From the NCBI GenBank assembly GCA_947561395.2, contig OX387183.1:2117883-2181882 (forward strand): a DNA stretch of 64,000 nt, written 5' to 3'. The position numbers and the translations under genes were made by a program. How positions within the stretch are numbered: position 1 is the stretch's first letter; the number at the start of each line of letters is the position of its first letter. Positions 11,698-23,201 of this stretch are shown here, piece after piece. The notes under the pieces were generated by a model. It was given only the letters and a program-made list of their open reading frames with translations. It searched no databases and had not been told where the DNA came from. The DNA is from Buxus sempervirens (lineage: Eukaryota; Streptophyta; Magnoliopsida; Buxales; Buxaceae).

Positions 11698-12838
11698 GGG
11701 AAAATTAATTTTTAGTGATACTTTTTAAAATAATTAAGATTCAGTCAGCAAAATTTAACTTTTAATAAACCTTTATCAAAATAATTAATTTTTAGTGCCT
11801 TTTTACTATTACAAATCAACTCTTCCAAGAATGGCCTTACACAACTTATCCAGATAGTTTGTACAAGTTACTCACTCAAGGTACAAGTCATTTTATTGAT
11901 TTGTACAAGCCAATTTATTGATTTGTACAAATCATTTTATTGTTTATATAAGTCTAAAATGGCTTGTATAAGTCAATTTATTGCATGTACAAGTCCTGGA
12001 AGTGAGTTGTATAAGGGTATTTTTGGGCGAATTTATCTGTGACATTGAAATATAAAGGTGGCAATGGGTCGGGTTGATGTAGGGGCTTAATAAGCCGAGG
12101 CTCAACCCGAACCCCACCCGTTTAATAAACGGGTTGGAATATCCCAACCCTAACCAACCCGCTCTAACCTGCTAACCCGTTTAAATAATTTAAATTACTA
12201 CTAAAAATTAAAAATTTTAATTCATTCTAATATCAAAGTCTATGCAAATTCTATTTTTTAATTCATTCTAATATCAAAGCACACCTAACAAGCATAATAA
12301 CATAACAATCATTAAGATAAAACTAAAATAACATAAAGAAAATAACTAAAACGTAATAATAAAGTCTTAAAAGACTTTACTTGTCATCAAGGTCTTAATT
12401 TATATTAATAGAGGGTAAGAAATTTGAAATATATATATGTAGAAAGTCTTTCTTCACTTTATCCGTTGTCATTATTTATATGAAAAGAGAAAAGGTTGAG
12501 TAGCCACAACTATTGTTAGTACAATGTTCCAAATTTCTATTGAACAAAAAAATAATCGAGTTGTAAATGGGTCATTTCGGGTTGAGAGGTCAAACCCTAA
12601 CCCAACTCATTTATAATCGGGTTGAGAATTCATGACCCAAACCTAACCTGCGGGTTGAAACAGTTAACCCAAACCTGCCTAAGACTAGGCGGGTTGGCGG
12701 GTCATAATTGTGACCTTTGTTGAAGATGGCACTAAAAATTAATTATTTTGATAAAGGTTCATTAAAAGTTAAAAGTCAAAACTTTATTGATTGAATCTCA
12801 ATTATGTTGAAAAAGTATCATTAGAAGTTAATTTTCCC
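11698..12838. mobile_element. Mutator-like foldback MITE, copy 2, with nested insert
   Basis: Perfect 9 bp target duplication aatctttaa at 11689-11697 and 12839-12847. The inverted ends contain GGGAAAATTAATTTTTAGTG on the left and a close match on the right; arms of roughly 110 bp pair. Related to copy 1 (8200-8557). The interior has a short tandem series around 11859-11998 built on ttgtacaagtcaatttattg and a nested element at 12057-12715. Confidence 0.9.
12057..12715. mobile_element. Nested GGGTTGG/CCAACCC-rich TIR element
   Basis: It lies inside Mutator-like copy 2. It starts GGTGGCAATGGGTCGGGTTG and ends with a partly inverted counterpart (GGTCACAATTATGACCCGCC on the reverse strand). Palindromic GGGTT/AACCC blocks sit at both ends around an AT-rich middle. 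No target duplication was identified. A looser relative interrupted by a Helitron copy may occupy 62110-62630. Confidence 0.6.
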
Positions 12839-12847
12839 AATCTTTAA

Positions 12848-13506
12848 GCATGTTATTGATTCCTTGACACCCAGAGAAACAGTAAGAGACAAAGGGATGA
12901 GATATAAAACTGGTAAGATTTTTCAGGAAGAACTCGTCAGGGATGGGCTTCTCTTTTGAAAGGCATAAATCTCGGAACTTTTTGAATTGTCTGTGCCTTT
13001 GTCCTTCCCTATTAATGGACTAGTCCTAACCTGCTACTTTTCATTTTTGAAATTTCAGAAGCAATAAACCCAGAAGCCAATCAATGGACAAGTCCTAACC
13101 CACTTGCTCTCCCTTGAGCTTTGTTTCATCTTTTGGCTACTCTCTGTGTGTCCTCATATGGGTCTCAACTATGATAACCCAACGTACACGCAAAATCATT
13201 CCTTAGATTTAATTCCAGCAGTCTCCTTTTCAATCACTGAACTACAAGTGGTCCTAAAGCCAGATCATCTTGCCTTTTGATTTTGGATGTTGAATATAAT
13301 AGCTAGTGTTGAGGTTTGATGGACTTGAATGGAAGGAAATCTTCTCCAATGCTTTATTGCAATGTAGAATAGTGTGGTAGTAAGATACTGTCATGTGAAG
13401 CATGGCTAACGTTTTTTTAAGTTTCGGGCCCACTTGAAAAACACTGACCGTAAGATGCTTGATATATATAACATTAATGGAGACACTTTCATCCCGTGAT
13501 GGTAGT
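12848..13506. other. Intergenic, no gene recognised
   Basis: Unremarkable AT-rich sequence. Fragments around 13380-13450 resemble the foldback family at 63866-64000 (GTCATGTGAAGCAT then ACTGACCGTAAGATGC), but ends are unclear. Confidence 0.4.
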
Positions 13507-13782
13507 CAGTGGCGGAACCACCTTATAGCTATGGGGGGGCAAAGCTTTTACTTTTTAATTTAAAAAAATATTTTTATATGTTTTAATTAAAATTTATGTT
13601 TTGCCCCCTCTAAAATTTCTGGTTTGTTCTCTCAACTCATTGAAATTTCTATATTTCATGAGAACCCCCTCTAAAATTTCTGGTTTGTCCCCTCAACTCA
13701 TTGAAATTTCTATATTTCATAAGAAGTGTTAATTGAAAATTTTTTTTGCCCCCTCAGATTTGAAGTCCTGTTTCCGCCACTG
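13507..13782. mobile_element. hAT-type MITE with CAGTGGCGGA ends (276 bp)
   Basis: The left end reads CAGTGGCGGAACCACC; the right end, reverse-complemented, CAGTGGCGGAAACAGG. The flanks atggtagt (13499-13506) and gtggtagt (13783-13790) are an 8 bp duplication with one mismatch, as expected for hAT. The interior holds two tandem copies of about 61 bp starting ccccctctaaaatttctggt. Confidence 0.88.
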
Positions 13783-14340
13783 GTGGTAGTGTGACACTAG
13801 CAAGAAATACTAGAGAAAAGCAAGCTACTAAAACTAGGTTATGATTCTTGGTATCACATCGCCTTCACATTGATTGGGTCTGCTTACTATTGAGGTAACA
13901 TTTGCCTTGGGTCACAGCATCTCTTTTTGGAACAAAATGGGATTTTTCTTGAACAACCATTCTCTAAAGGGGTGAACCAGTTACAATGTAACCTTGCTGA
14001 TGTATTATGTATGGGCCCACATCTATACCAAATGCGCATGGTAGGATGATCACCTACTCCATGACCCACTTACTCCATGAACATAGTACGTGGGTCATGG
14101 AGTTCTTTGCTACACGCAAATATTAATCCCAAGAAATACCCACTATCCACAACTAGCTCCTTGGAGAGTGTGTGGTGTTAACTCTTGTCCTAGAAATAGA
14201 ATTTGTGAATGTTTTTATTTTTCTTCTCTCTTAATCATACATCATATGTACGAAATGACAACGAGGCATGTTGGGAGAAGAACATATCAGCTGGAGCCTA
14301 TGCCGGAAAATTTGTTGGTCCAATAATGAGTGGGGTGTAC

Positions 14341-15070
14341 ACATCAGCGTCATTCACATGCGTGTACGCCACTCACTATTGCATGTTGGACTAGCAGATC
14401 TTCCAACAAACAGCTCCAGTCAATTTTAAAGGTTTTTACAAATCCTAATCCACCCTTATAAGTTTGTTAGTATCCAAATGCAATTTGGGTGTTTGGAGAG
14501 AAAAAAAGACTAAAATCACCAATGGACACATCAACGTCATTCACATATGTGTACGCCCCATTCACTGTTGGACCAGCAGATCTTCCAATAAACGGCTTCA
14601 GTCAATTTTAAAGGTTTTTACAAATCCTAATCCACCCCTATAGGTCTGTTAGTATCCAAATGCAATTTGGGTGTTTGGAGAGAAAAAGACTAAAATCATC
14701 AATGGACACATTAGCGTCATTCACATACGTGTACGCCCTACTCGCTGTTGGACCAGCAGATCTTCTAGGAAACGGTTCCAGTCAATTTTAGAGGTTTTTA
14801 CAAATCCTAATCCCCACCTCTACAAGTTTGGTAGTATCAAAATGCAATTTGGGTGCTTGGAGAGAAAAAGACTAAAATCATCAATGTACACATCATCGTC
14901 ATTCACATACGTGTACGCCCCACTCGCTGTTGGGCCAGCAGATCTTCCAACAAACGGTTCTAGTCAATTTTAAAGGTTTTTACAAATCCTAATCCCCACC
15001 TCTACAAGTTTGGTAGTATCCAAATGCAATTTGGGTGTTTGGAGAGAAAAAGACTAAAATCATCAATGGA
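14341..15070. repeat. Four tandem copies of a ~181 bp unit
   Basis: Units open at 14341, 14528, 14708 and 14890 (acatcagcgtcattcacat and variants), spacings 187, 180 and 182. Each contains ctgttggaccagcagatctt, a block ending ggtttttacaaatcctaatc, and caatttgggtgtttggagag. Divergence between units is modest. No coding potential is conserved between them. Confidence 0.92.
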
Positions 15071-15349
15071 CAAGATCGTAAAGGGCTTGTAGCTTGTCAA
15101 TAATTGTTATGTGGTCAATCACGTTCATGTATATATTGTTCAAATGGTTTGAATGATTGAAATTGGTCTTTCAAACCATTTGATGATAATATCCCAAGAG
15201 GGAGAAAGGAGAGGAGAGTCTTTTACCTTGTCTCTGATCCATCTTTCAGTCACACCATCTACACGACGCCTCTATTCGCCCTTTTCCCTTCAAACAAGCT
15301 TCATCCATCATACGACACGCATTCGTCTACTTTCCGTTAAGAGAAAGGA

Positions 15350-15990
15350 AGAGTAAATTATACTTACCTAACTTCTTGTTTCTGACAACGGTAGGTATTA
15401 TCTCTAAGGTTTTTGAAATTAACACTATCTCCTTTTTCAAATTTATGAAGTGTAATTGAACTATTTTATCTCAAGATTGAAAGTCTTTATGGGTGTGCTC
15501 GTCTGTATCTTATAAGTGATTAACACATTGAGATTTAATGATCGAATCACTCAAACCATTTGAAATCCTGTACTTATAGGATGTAGACGAGCACCTTTTA
15601 CGGGCTCTATAAAAGATGAGAGCGTTTCACCTGATGCCACTCAGTGGTGTCAGTATGAAACACACGGATGGATGCCCATGTCAGGAGGGACCCGATACAT
15701 CCAAACTCTATTCTAGCTAGCTGGCGGTTTCACGGAACCACTCGGATTTTGGTTCTATAAGAAATGCTTTCATAAAGGAATAAAACCCTTTATCTCTTAT
15801 CAATTTCTTATTTGAAATAAGCAAATTTTAAAAAATAAATCCATGACTTTTAATTGGTTATTAAGACTTTAAACCTTTAACAAATTACATTTTTATCATA
15901 AAAAAATCCCAAAATCTTTAAATTTTAATAAACTTTGTAAGAAGGGAGGGATATGAAGTGGTCCAAAAAATAGAATAGAAGTGATATTTG
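15350..15990. mobile_element. Degraded copy of the ACCTCCC-ended MITE, interrupted by a foldback
   Basis: The left part (15350-15475) and right part (15790-15960) match the better-preserved element at 34251-34672 (shared ttatttgaaataagcaaatt-type and ggttattaagactt blocks). The interruption contains an inverted repeat, GGTGTGCTCGTCTGTA near 15495 facing TGTAGACGAGCACC near 15585-15598, and the dispersed repeat shared with 7905-8025. Confidence 0.55.
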
Positions 15991-16535
15991 AGAGTCACAT
16001 ATGCAACTTTGAGAACCAGATTTCTAAAAGGGCAAAAAACATGTTTGGTTTAGTCCAAGTACGGAAACCGGAAATGGAATCTTTTTTTTCTAGAGTATTC
16101 TGAGATGACAGCGAGGACTTTATGTCCTTTTACTTTTGGGGCTTTAAAATCATTATTTTTATTATTATTATTCTTACTTAAAATTTATACTGAAAATAGA
16201 AAATTTAAGTGAAATAGGAAATGCATTCTCGATTAGAAATTACCTAAGCGACCAACGACGACTACTACGTCTCACGTGCTTCCAGAAAGACAAAAAGGTC
16301 CGGTGTCGCGTGACAAAGACTAACGTCCTGAATGACCAAAATGTCCTCACCCATAAACTTTAATTACAGTTATAAAAATTTTTCGAAATTTTTTTATTTT
16401 TATTTTTATTTTTTGAAGAGAAAGAGGTCGGAGGAAGAGAAAATCCGGTGAAGTGAGATATAAAACGAACAAAACAGAAGAGATCGATCATGTATGAAGC
16501 ATCATTTCAACTGTAAACATGAAATTTTCATATTA

Positions 16536-18345
16536 TCAAAGTTTCAGTAGATGGTTGATGGGGGTTACCGTTGGTTCATGAAGACTTTGACCGAGTAAGC
16601 TGCTTATAGATCTTGCCTTCACCATACCAATCTTCTTTCTCTTGTTCGCAACCTTTAATGGCTTCTCCTCATCATCCTCATCAGCTTGTTCGTTTGCTTC
16701 TTCTAAAGATGTCGACGATAACGATAATCCAGGTTCGACCTTATTATTCTCAGGTTCAATGGTGGGTGAAGGTGAAGCTGCACGGCTTCTAACACTGCTC
16801 ATGCTCCTCAGTCTTCCCTTGCCCAGGTGATGCTCACACAAAGAATAACCGACAAGTGTCTGCTGACAACATCTCCATCCTCTGCCATTAACGCGACTGC
16901 ACCTCGAACCCTCCATCACCACACCATCGCCTCCTCTTCCTCTCTTCTTCACTCCATTACAACCAATTCCATCATCTTCCTCACCAACCCTTTTCTTGTT
17001 CGGCTTCGGTTGCACCTGAGTCTTCATCTTCTTCTCTTTCTCCATTATCGTCACATTGTTCGCTTTCCCCTCGATGTTCCCTTTTCTCTTCTTCAATGGA
17101 ACCGCTCTCTCTTCTTCACACCACCTCCTGGCCGGTACTTCTCAATGATCCAGAACAATAAGATTAGATATAAAATCAAAACACCCAGATCGTAAAGGAA
17201 CTTAATTATAATAATGTCGATCAGTGAGTCAGTGACTCATGGTCTCACTCTCATGCATACCTTGATGAGAAGAAGACGAAGGTTGAACCAAGTTCAATCC
17301 AGACGGCGCTGCACCATTCATGTTGCTTTCGTTCCTGCGTACACAATGCACAAGGCGCATTACAGCTGGGATGCCCATCTCGGTGCTAATGTGCAACCTC
17401 TTGAAGGTTTTGTTACTTGACAGGCAAAGAAGAACCCTATCTAATAATATTTCTGCCTTATTTAATAATAATCAGTAAAAAAAAAAACAAAAATCGGAAA
17501 AAGAGTGGGCATGGATGCAAGTACGGCTTGGATGGATGATGAAAGACATGGGACCATGGCATGGGTCATGATGGGCAACAAGCAAGCATAAACATAAAGC
17601 ATCAAGCATGCAAGAATGCAACATTACTGGCTACAAACCAGAAATAGCATACGAGGAAATGGCGAGTTCACCTGAGATTACTTGAAGCAAATCGCTTCTC
17701 CTCGGCCACAGCCGCTGCTGCTTCTTCTTCTTCTCCGATTCTTTCCTCCTACGGTGCATAACGCGTGAAATTAGCCGGGGGTGCACGATTAATTGTTGCA
17801 CCAAGTCGGTGCAAAAAAATAAAAATAAAAATAATAGAGCGGGGGAATTAGCTAACGTGCGCTAGGTCAATACCGAATACGATCGAAAGCAAAAGATAAC
17901 AGACAGATACCAGAGATTAAACAGACACATTGGAGGAATTCCACTACATGTAGTGCAATTCCTAAAAATAACAATAATTTGAGGAACAAAGCGAGAAGAA
18001 ATAAGAGAAAAATTGAGAGGAATCATGAGATGGTTTAATGGCCTCCACCTGTTTGTGACTTCGGTGCATGCAATCAACCCCCTCCGTCTGCTTCTTCTGC
18101 TTCCCCTCATGCTTTCCCCCGTCGCCGTTGGTCTCTCCGGCAACGGTGAGTTGCAGATCCGACCGATGCGGATCCTCTTCTTGTTGAGGGAGGTATTGAT
18201 GATTCGGTGCAGCCCGCAGAAGGGGACGGCGTGTTTTGTCTTCAGACGAGGTGGGGTGCAACGCCGATGATTCCGAAGATGCTCCGACTGAAGAAACTGG
18301 TGGATATTGTGACGGAAGTGGAGGCCATCTCTTCCGGATCCTCAT
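16536..18345 (-). CDS. WRC-domain protein, four exons, 350 residues
   Basis: Exons on the minus strand: 18345-18049, 17748-17672, 17334-17261 and 17140-16536. The reading frame passes cleanly through all joins. Exon 1 opens MRIRKRWPP and is Pro/Ser-rich. Exon 2 is acidic and Ala-rich (GEEEEAAAAVAEEKR). Exon 3 is Asn/Ser-rich. Exon 4 begins EVPARRWCEEERAVPLKKRK, a basic nuclear-targeting-like patch, then the WRC domain with a C-x9-C-x10-C-x2-H zinc ligand set (RCSRVNGRGWRC ... SLCEHH). The tail is acidic and ends ISSLLGQSLHEPT...HLLKL. WRC domains occur in growth-regulating factors and mediate nuclear targeting/DNA binding; there is no QLQ domain here, so this is a WRC-only protein. The exon 1 donor (CAG|GTGGAG) is the weakest join. 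Confidence 0.85.
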
Positions 18346-19063
18346 CGATGAACGGAGCGATTCAGATGTAGAGAAGAAGAGATGAGATGGGGGCTTCCGG
18401 AGAAGAAGACCACTGAGAGTGCAAGACAGAACTAAAACGCCTCTTTAATGGCAGAAGAGAGAGCCGCCTCTCTCTCTACCTCTCTCCTCTTTCTAGGCTT
18501 TCTATCAATATTTTCCGCTCTTATGGGGTTCGGTAGCCGAGTCTGGTTTTGGTTCTATGCATCTTTTTTATGTGCGTTGCGCCACACATTGCACACGTAC
18601 AAACACGCGACGCGCGTGCAGGGAGGGTTTTGGTCGCGGTCAAGGTTAGCACGTGTGGAGGGGCACCGGTTACCAGCTGAGGCGGTGGAAGGGGGTGGGA
18701 ATGATAACGGTGGGTGGAGGTGGGGAAGGGGGTTAGTTACTTTTTTTATTGATGGGAGCGGTGGTTGTCGGGCCCAGGAGGACGACATGCACGTCCGAGG
18801 TCCTTTATTTGTAGGACACTGGTGGTGGCAGTGGTCCTCGTCTCTTCCCATGCTCAACGGCGCACGCTCTATTTTGGTCTCCGTTTAGCTGCTTTTCCTT
18901 CCTTTTTAAATTTTTTTTTAAAATTTTTGGATAAATTAGAGAAACCTCCCTTAAAAGATGAGGTTTTGATAAAATTACAAATATCTCTTTTTATATTTTT
19001 AAATAAATAACATTATACCACTCTATTACCCAATGACAATTATAATTACCCTGGTTGGGTTTA
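18346..19063. promoter_or_regulatory. Upstream region of the WRC gene
   Basis: A CT-rich run (18466-18485) that reads GA-rich in the gene's direction lies about 130 bp upstream of the start. The plus-strand open frame at 18448-18888 falls in this GC-richer promoter zone and has no recognisable domain. A short stretch at 18931-19020 resembles the ACCTCCC MITE family. Confidence 0.4.
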
Positions 19064-19234
19064 GGACTGGAAATGGGTCGAATATATATCTACAGTATAT
19101 AAATTCGGTTTCGAATTCAGATTCATGTATAAAATATTCTTCGGATTTCGGATTGAATTTGGATATCGGATTTTTATTTTCGATTCGGATTCAGATCATG
19201 GTAGATCCATACCATATTCGACCCATTGCCAGCC
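19064..19234. mobile_element. Small TTA-flanked inverted-repeat element (171 bp)
   Basis: The left end reads GGACTGGAAATGGGTCGAAT; the right end, reverse-complemented, GGCTGGCAATGGGTCGAATA. TTA flanks both sides (19061-19063, 19235-19237). Non-coding, with TTCGGATT-type AT-rich interior. A MITE, probably Harbinger-like by target duplication. Confidence 0.65.
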
Positions 19235-21212
19235 TTAGTTGGGTTTGGATAACAAGAAACTTTGTTATGAGCATGGTTTCTCACGGTGCAGTTTCTTTCA
19301 GTTTCAGACTTCTCGAGTCGAATGGAAAATAACAAGAAACTGTGTTATGAGCATAGAAACCTCTAAAGTAGGATGAAAAACAGGCTTACTTTTCATACAG
19401 TATTTTCTTAGTTGCTAGTCTCACAACAAATTTTTTTTTCCAATATCCAAATGCAACCTTAGTGAACAAAATAAGTTTTGTTACTAAATAGAATTAGAAT
19501 GAATTTCTTTAGTTTTAGATCATTTTATTGTATAAAGTTAATAGTTTATTTTTTTTTTCTGGTAAGATAAAATATAGTAAAGATTAGGAACGCCTTATAG
19601 AATGACCCAAAATTTTTTAAAGTTCCAAGTTTAGGTATGTGATAATTTATTGTTATTAAAAAAATTTTAAATTTCTTATGTATCTCTATATAAGTTGAAT
19701 TATTATATTTGTCTTGGTTCTAAAAATTCTTAAAATTTTGGTATAAGGTAAAAAAAAATTTATTTCTTAAAAAAAGTTAATTTTGTGAGGTTAATTAAAA
19801 CAATATCAGTTAGTAAAACATAAAAGGGAATAGGAGGGTGGTGAATGTTAGCTTGAAATTAAGAAAAAGGAGGTATTTGTAATATTATTAGACAAAATGT
19901 ACATTGGCCCTTTAAAATTGAAATATCCAAACGGAATATTTATCATGTGTCCCCACACCAATCAGCACACGGCATTGATTTTGTAAGTGTTGGCCCACCA
20001 CCCATGGTCACTGTCATGCCTCATACAAGCAAGCACCAAAAGTATTAAGACTTGATTTAGTTTACATGGCTGTTAATCCATTAATATAATAGAATAAAGT
20101 CAGGATCCAAGGTTGCGACTTAATTAAGAAGCGATTATATAAACTCTTAGATTTTGACATGTGTATTAAAAAATTCCCCCTCATGGAATGTTGGGCCAAA
20201 GTCGGCATCTTGCTAATAGTATAAGGAAATAAAGTCTAGTGGTAAGCGCTTGATCTTAACTTGATAAGCAATTTTATTGGTTTCATTTTGTTAAATTATT
20301 TTTGTTGTTTAAAATAATATAATATTATCCATGGAGTGCAGCCACTTTGTATAACAAGTGCTAAAAAAGGACTTATATTTTCAACTCTAATGCTCTTAAT
20401 TAAGACCTAGATTTCATTGAAATAAACAAAAAATATTTTATACTTGGTAGTATTAAATATTACTTTTTAAAGATAAGATCTGAAATTTCGGCAAGGATTA
20501 GGAAAGTCTTAATCCAAAACAATACTTGCCAATTTTAAAGGGTAAATATTGTCCAATTGAAAAGGTTTTTTACATGGTGATTATTTTTTAAGTGGGGCTA
20601 TTCCTCAATGTATCATAGTCTTCCCCCACTTGTTCCATGTTAGATTTTGATGCTTAAGGATATTTTTAGATGCTTGAGCCTCACATTCAAAATATTTCCA
20701 TTTCTAGGGTTTTTGTATGGGGTCATGTCTTTCTTTGTTAAGAAGAGACTTATCATTGTCATATTAATTATTGAAAAGTGTGAGACCATAAGTGATGATC
20801 CCACCACTAGGGCTATCCTTAAATCAAAAGATTCCTATACAAGCATGATGAAACCGCTAGAGCTTCTAACAAGCAATGACAAATTGTGATAGAGCATACT
20901 TCATGGTACCATGAAAAGTTGATTAGTTCCATTTGTTTTTGGTAAGAAAGTTGATTAGTTCCATGATTCACTTGGTTAGAGGTAGTTGCATTTATTGCCT
21001 AATAGTGGTCCACTGCAACAAATATTTGAAAGTACTATAAGCATCTGGCAAAAGAAAAATATGGTTCGCATGGGGTGAAAGAATTCTAATATTTAGATGA
21101 AAATTAATTAAAAACAAAGAAAATAAAGTAAAAGGAAAACTCTAGACTTTTACCTATTTTTGGATATATTTGTTGCGAGCACTACCCGCATGGCCATAAC
21201 TATTATACACAC
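19235..21212. other. Intergenic, no gene recognised
   Basis: About 2 kb of AT-rich sequence with poly-T and poly-A tracts. The 80-codon frame at 20647-20889 has no known domain. Nothing is supported here. Confidence 0.5.
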
Positions 21213-21957
21213 TAGGGTTACAATTCAGTGCGGTTTGGTTCGGGTTGGCCTCAATCTAAGATCAAACCAAGGTTACTGATGGTTGGCTCAAAACCGAACC
21301 GAACCGACCTTAGAACTGAAATACCCAAACTAAAAACCGAATCGATTATTTAAAGAAAACCCATAACCCAACCCAAACCGAATCGAATTGCAAAGTTCGG
21401 TTTGGGTCATTTTCCCATACTTAAAACTTGTTATCAAGATAGAGATTTCCACTTTTGCCAAAAAAATACACTCAGCAAATATAAAAGGATCATCACTTAT
21501 ATGCGGTCTAATCCCTTAAGTAGTTCATATGCATACATAAGATGGAGCAAAGAGCTTAGAATCCCAAGTCATATGTTAATTGTTTTGGATCGTACTTTTG
21601 AGCTCATGAATCAATTTAATAATTAACTACAAAGATTTATAAAATAATAATCTTATTCATTATTTTATAACTTATAATTTATAAGTTATATTTTATTATT
21701 ACAACTTATTGTATATTTTATATATATTATCATATTTCAGCTTGGTTTGGTTCGGTTTTACACTTAAGAAATTCAGTTTGGTTTTCGGTTCGGTTTTGTT
21801 AACTAGAGCCTTCAACCCAAAACCAAACCAAATAAATTCGGTTCTCTATTTTTAGAACCAGAACCTACCCAAAGACTATATAACCCAAACCAAACCGACC
21901 TAAAGTCGGGTTGGACCAGTTCGGTATCGGTTTTAACCAACTCAAGTTGCAGCCCTA
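21213..21957. mobile_element. Complete GGTTCGG-family TIR element (745 bp)
   Basis: Ends are TAGGGTTACAATTCAG and, reverse-complemented, TAGGGCTGCAACTTGAG. Arms are dense in GGTTTGG/CCAAACC blocks around an AT-rich middle. The flanks share tacacac (a degenerate, slightly offset duplication). This copy shows the left-half/right-half layout used to interpret 2646-7582. Smaller relatives lie at 41680-42010 and 42315-42651. Confidence 0.75.
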
Positions 21958-23011
21958 AATTACACACACTTACCATACACTTACATTATGGGGAATGCAG
22001 CTTTAGAGGAGACTCACGGGCACACATGGCGACAAGTCAAGCAACTTAAAATATCTTAATCGGAGGTAAGCTATTGAGTACACATACTCTCTCTAATTTG
22101 GTTTCGAAACCAGGCCTTGGATATAAATATTATAAGGCTTCCATTGTCCTAAGTGTCTAGCCATTACCTTGATTTAAGTGTTTTAACATTGTTTCATGAG
22201 AATGAAATATGATAATTCGGAATGACATTGGAATATAAATTCTTAATGAAATCAAAATCACGATTAATATAGAGAAGAACATAAAATATAACCTCAACTT
22301 TTATACATATGCTACAAGAATCTTATAATATGAAGGATTTTATGTAAGCAATATATGAATGTTGATCCTTCTAGAGAAAATTCTAAAGAAAAAGAGAGGA
22401 ATGCTCTAGAGAAAAAATTTTAGAGATAGAATTTTAGAGAAAACCCTATAGAAACAAAATATTAGAGAGTGGAAAAACACTAGAAAGAAATTTTACAAAA
22501 AATCTTGATAGAGAAGGCTTTAAAGAGAGGAAAATGATATAGAGAGATAAAAATCTCTGAAGTGGATTGTAGATAGAGATCATATCAAGATAATTCTCAA
22601 GGAGTACACATAGATTGACGCGATGGTGAATGTTATTTTGATAAACCAATTGAAGCTTTTATATTTCCTTAACAACTTGTACTTAAGTGCATGGTTTTTT
22701 ATTTTATTCTAAGTTGGCAAACTTATCAAGCATATGGGTTTTGGTTTTAAGCTTATTGCATAAAAATGCATTTTATTATAATATTAGCGAAGAAGCAATT
22801 TTATCCTTTCAATGTTAGTAAAAATGTTTTTATACATTTCTAGAGTATAGCAAACATAAATCAAATAGTTTTGCATTATGAAAAGATCTTCAACGAAGCA
22901 AAAGTAATGAATTGCTGTTCTTGTTTTTTTTGCAGCAATTATTGAGAAGCAAACTCAAAATGTAGCCTAAGTTTAGTTTCTTTTTACGTTTGTCTTGTAA
23001 TTTTCCTTATA
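21958..23011. other. Intergenic; purine-rich AGAGA tract
   Basis: No gene. 22370-22560 is a low-complexity run of TAGAGAAAAA/TTTTAGAGA motifs. No element ends were identified. Confidence 0.5.
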
Positions 23012-23187
23012 CTAGGGGGCTGCACGTGCTACGCGCGTAGAAAACGTGGGCCAATTTTGATAAACAGCCAAGGTAGTTACAATAATGGGGGATTGTTTTA
23101 TTTGGGGAGGGTAATGTTTGAAAAAAGAAAAGGGGGGCCAGAATCTGAAGGGAATATTCCCCCTCTTCTCTTTATATATAGTATAGA
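23012..23187 (-). mobile_element. Helitron-like element, minus orientation
   Basis: Read on the minus strand it starts TCTATACTATATATAAAG and ends with a CACGTGCAGCCCCCTAG terminus followed by T. The ends sit between A and T as Helitrons do; a second TCTATACTA start at 23200 is possible. It has no protein. The 3' end carries the CACGTG-rich hairpin typical of this set (also 30907, 37371, 39445, 49452). Confidence 0.75.
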
Positions 23188-23201
23188 TATATAGTATAGA
23201 T

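Noticed and set aside
14341-15070. CRISPR-like array
   Set aside because: Units are about 181 bp and fully repeated with no short repeat/unique spacer pattern; plant nuclear context.
18448-18888. 146-codon plus-strand ORF upstream of the WRC gene
   Set aside because: Lies in the GC-richer promoter zone, no domain, no supporting exon signals.
20220-20290. tRNA-like stretch (agtggtaagcgcttga)
   Set aside because: A-box-like word only; no cloverleaf or GGTTCRA arm could be built.
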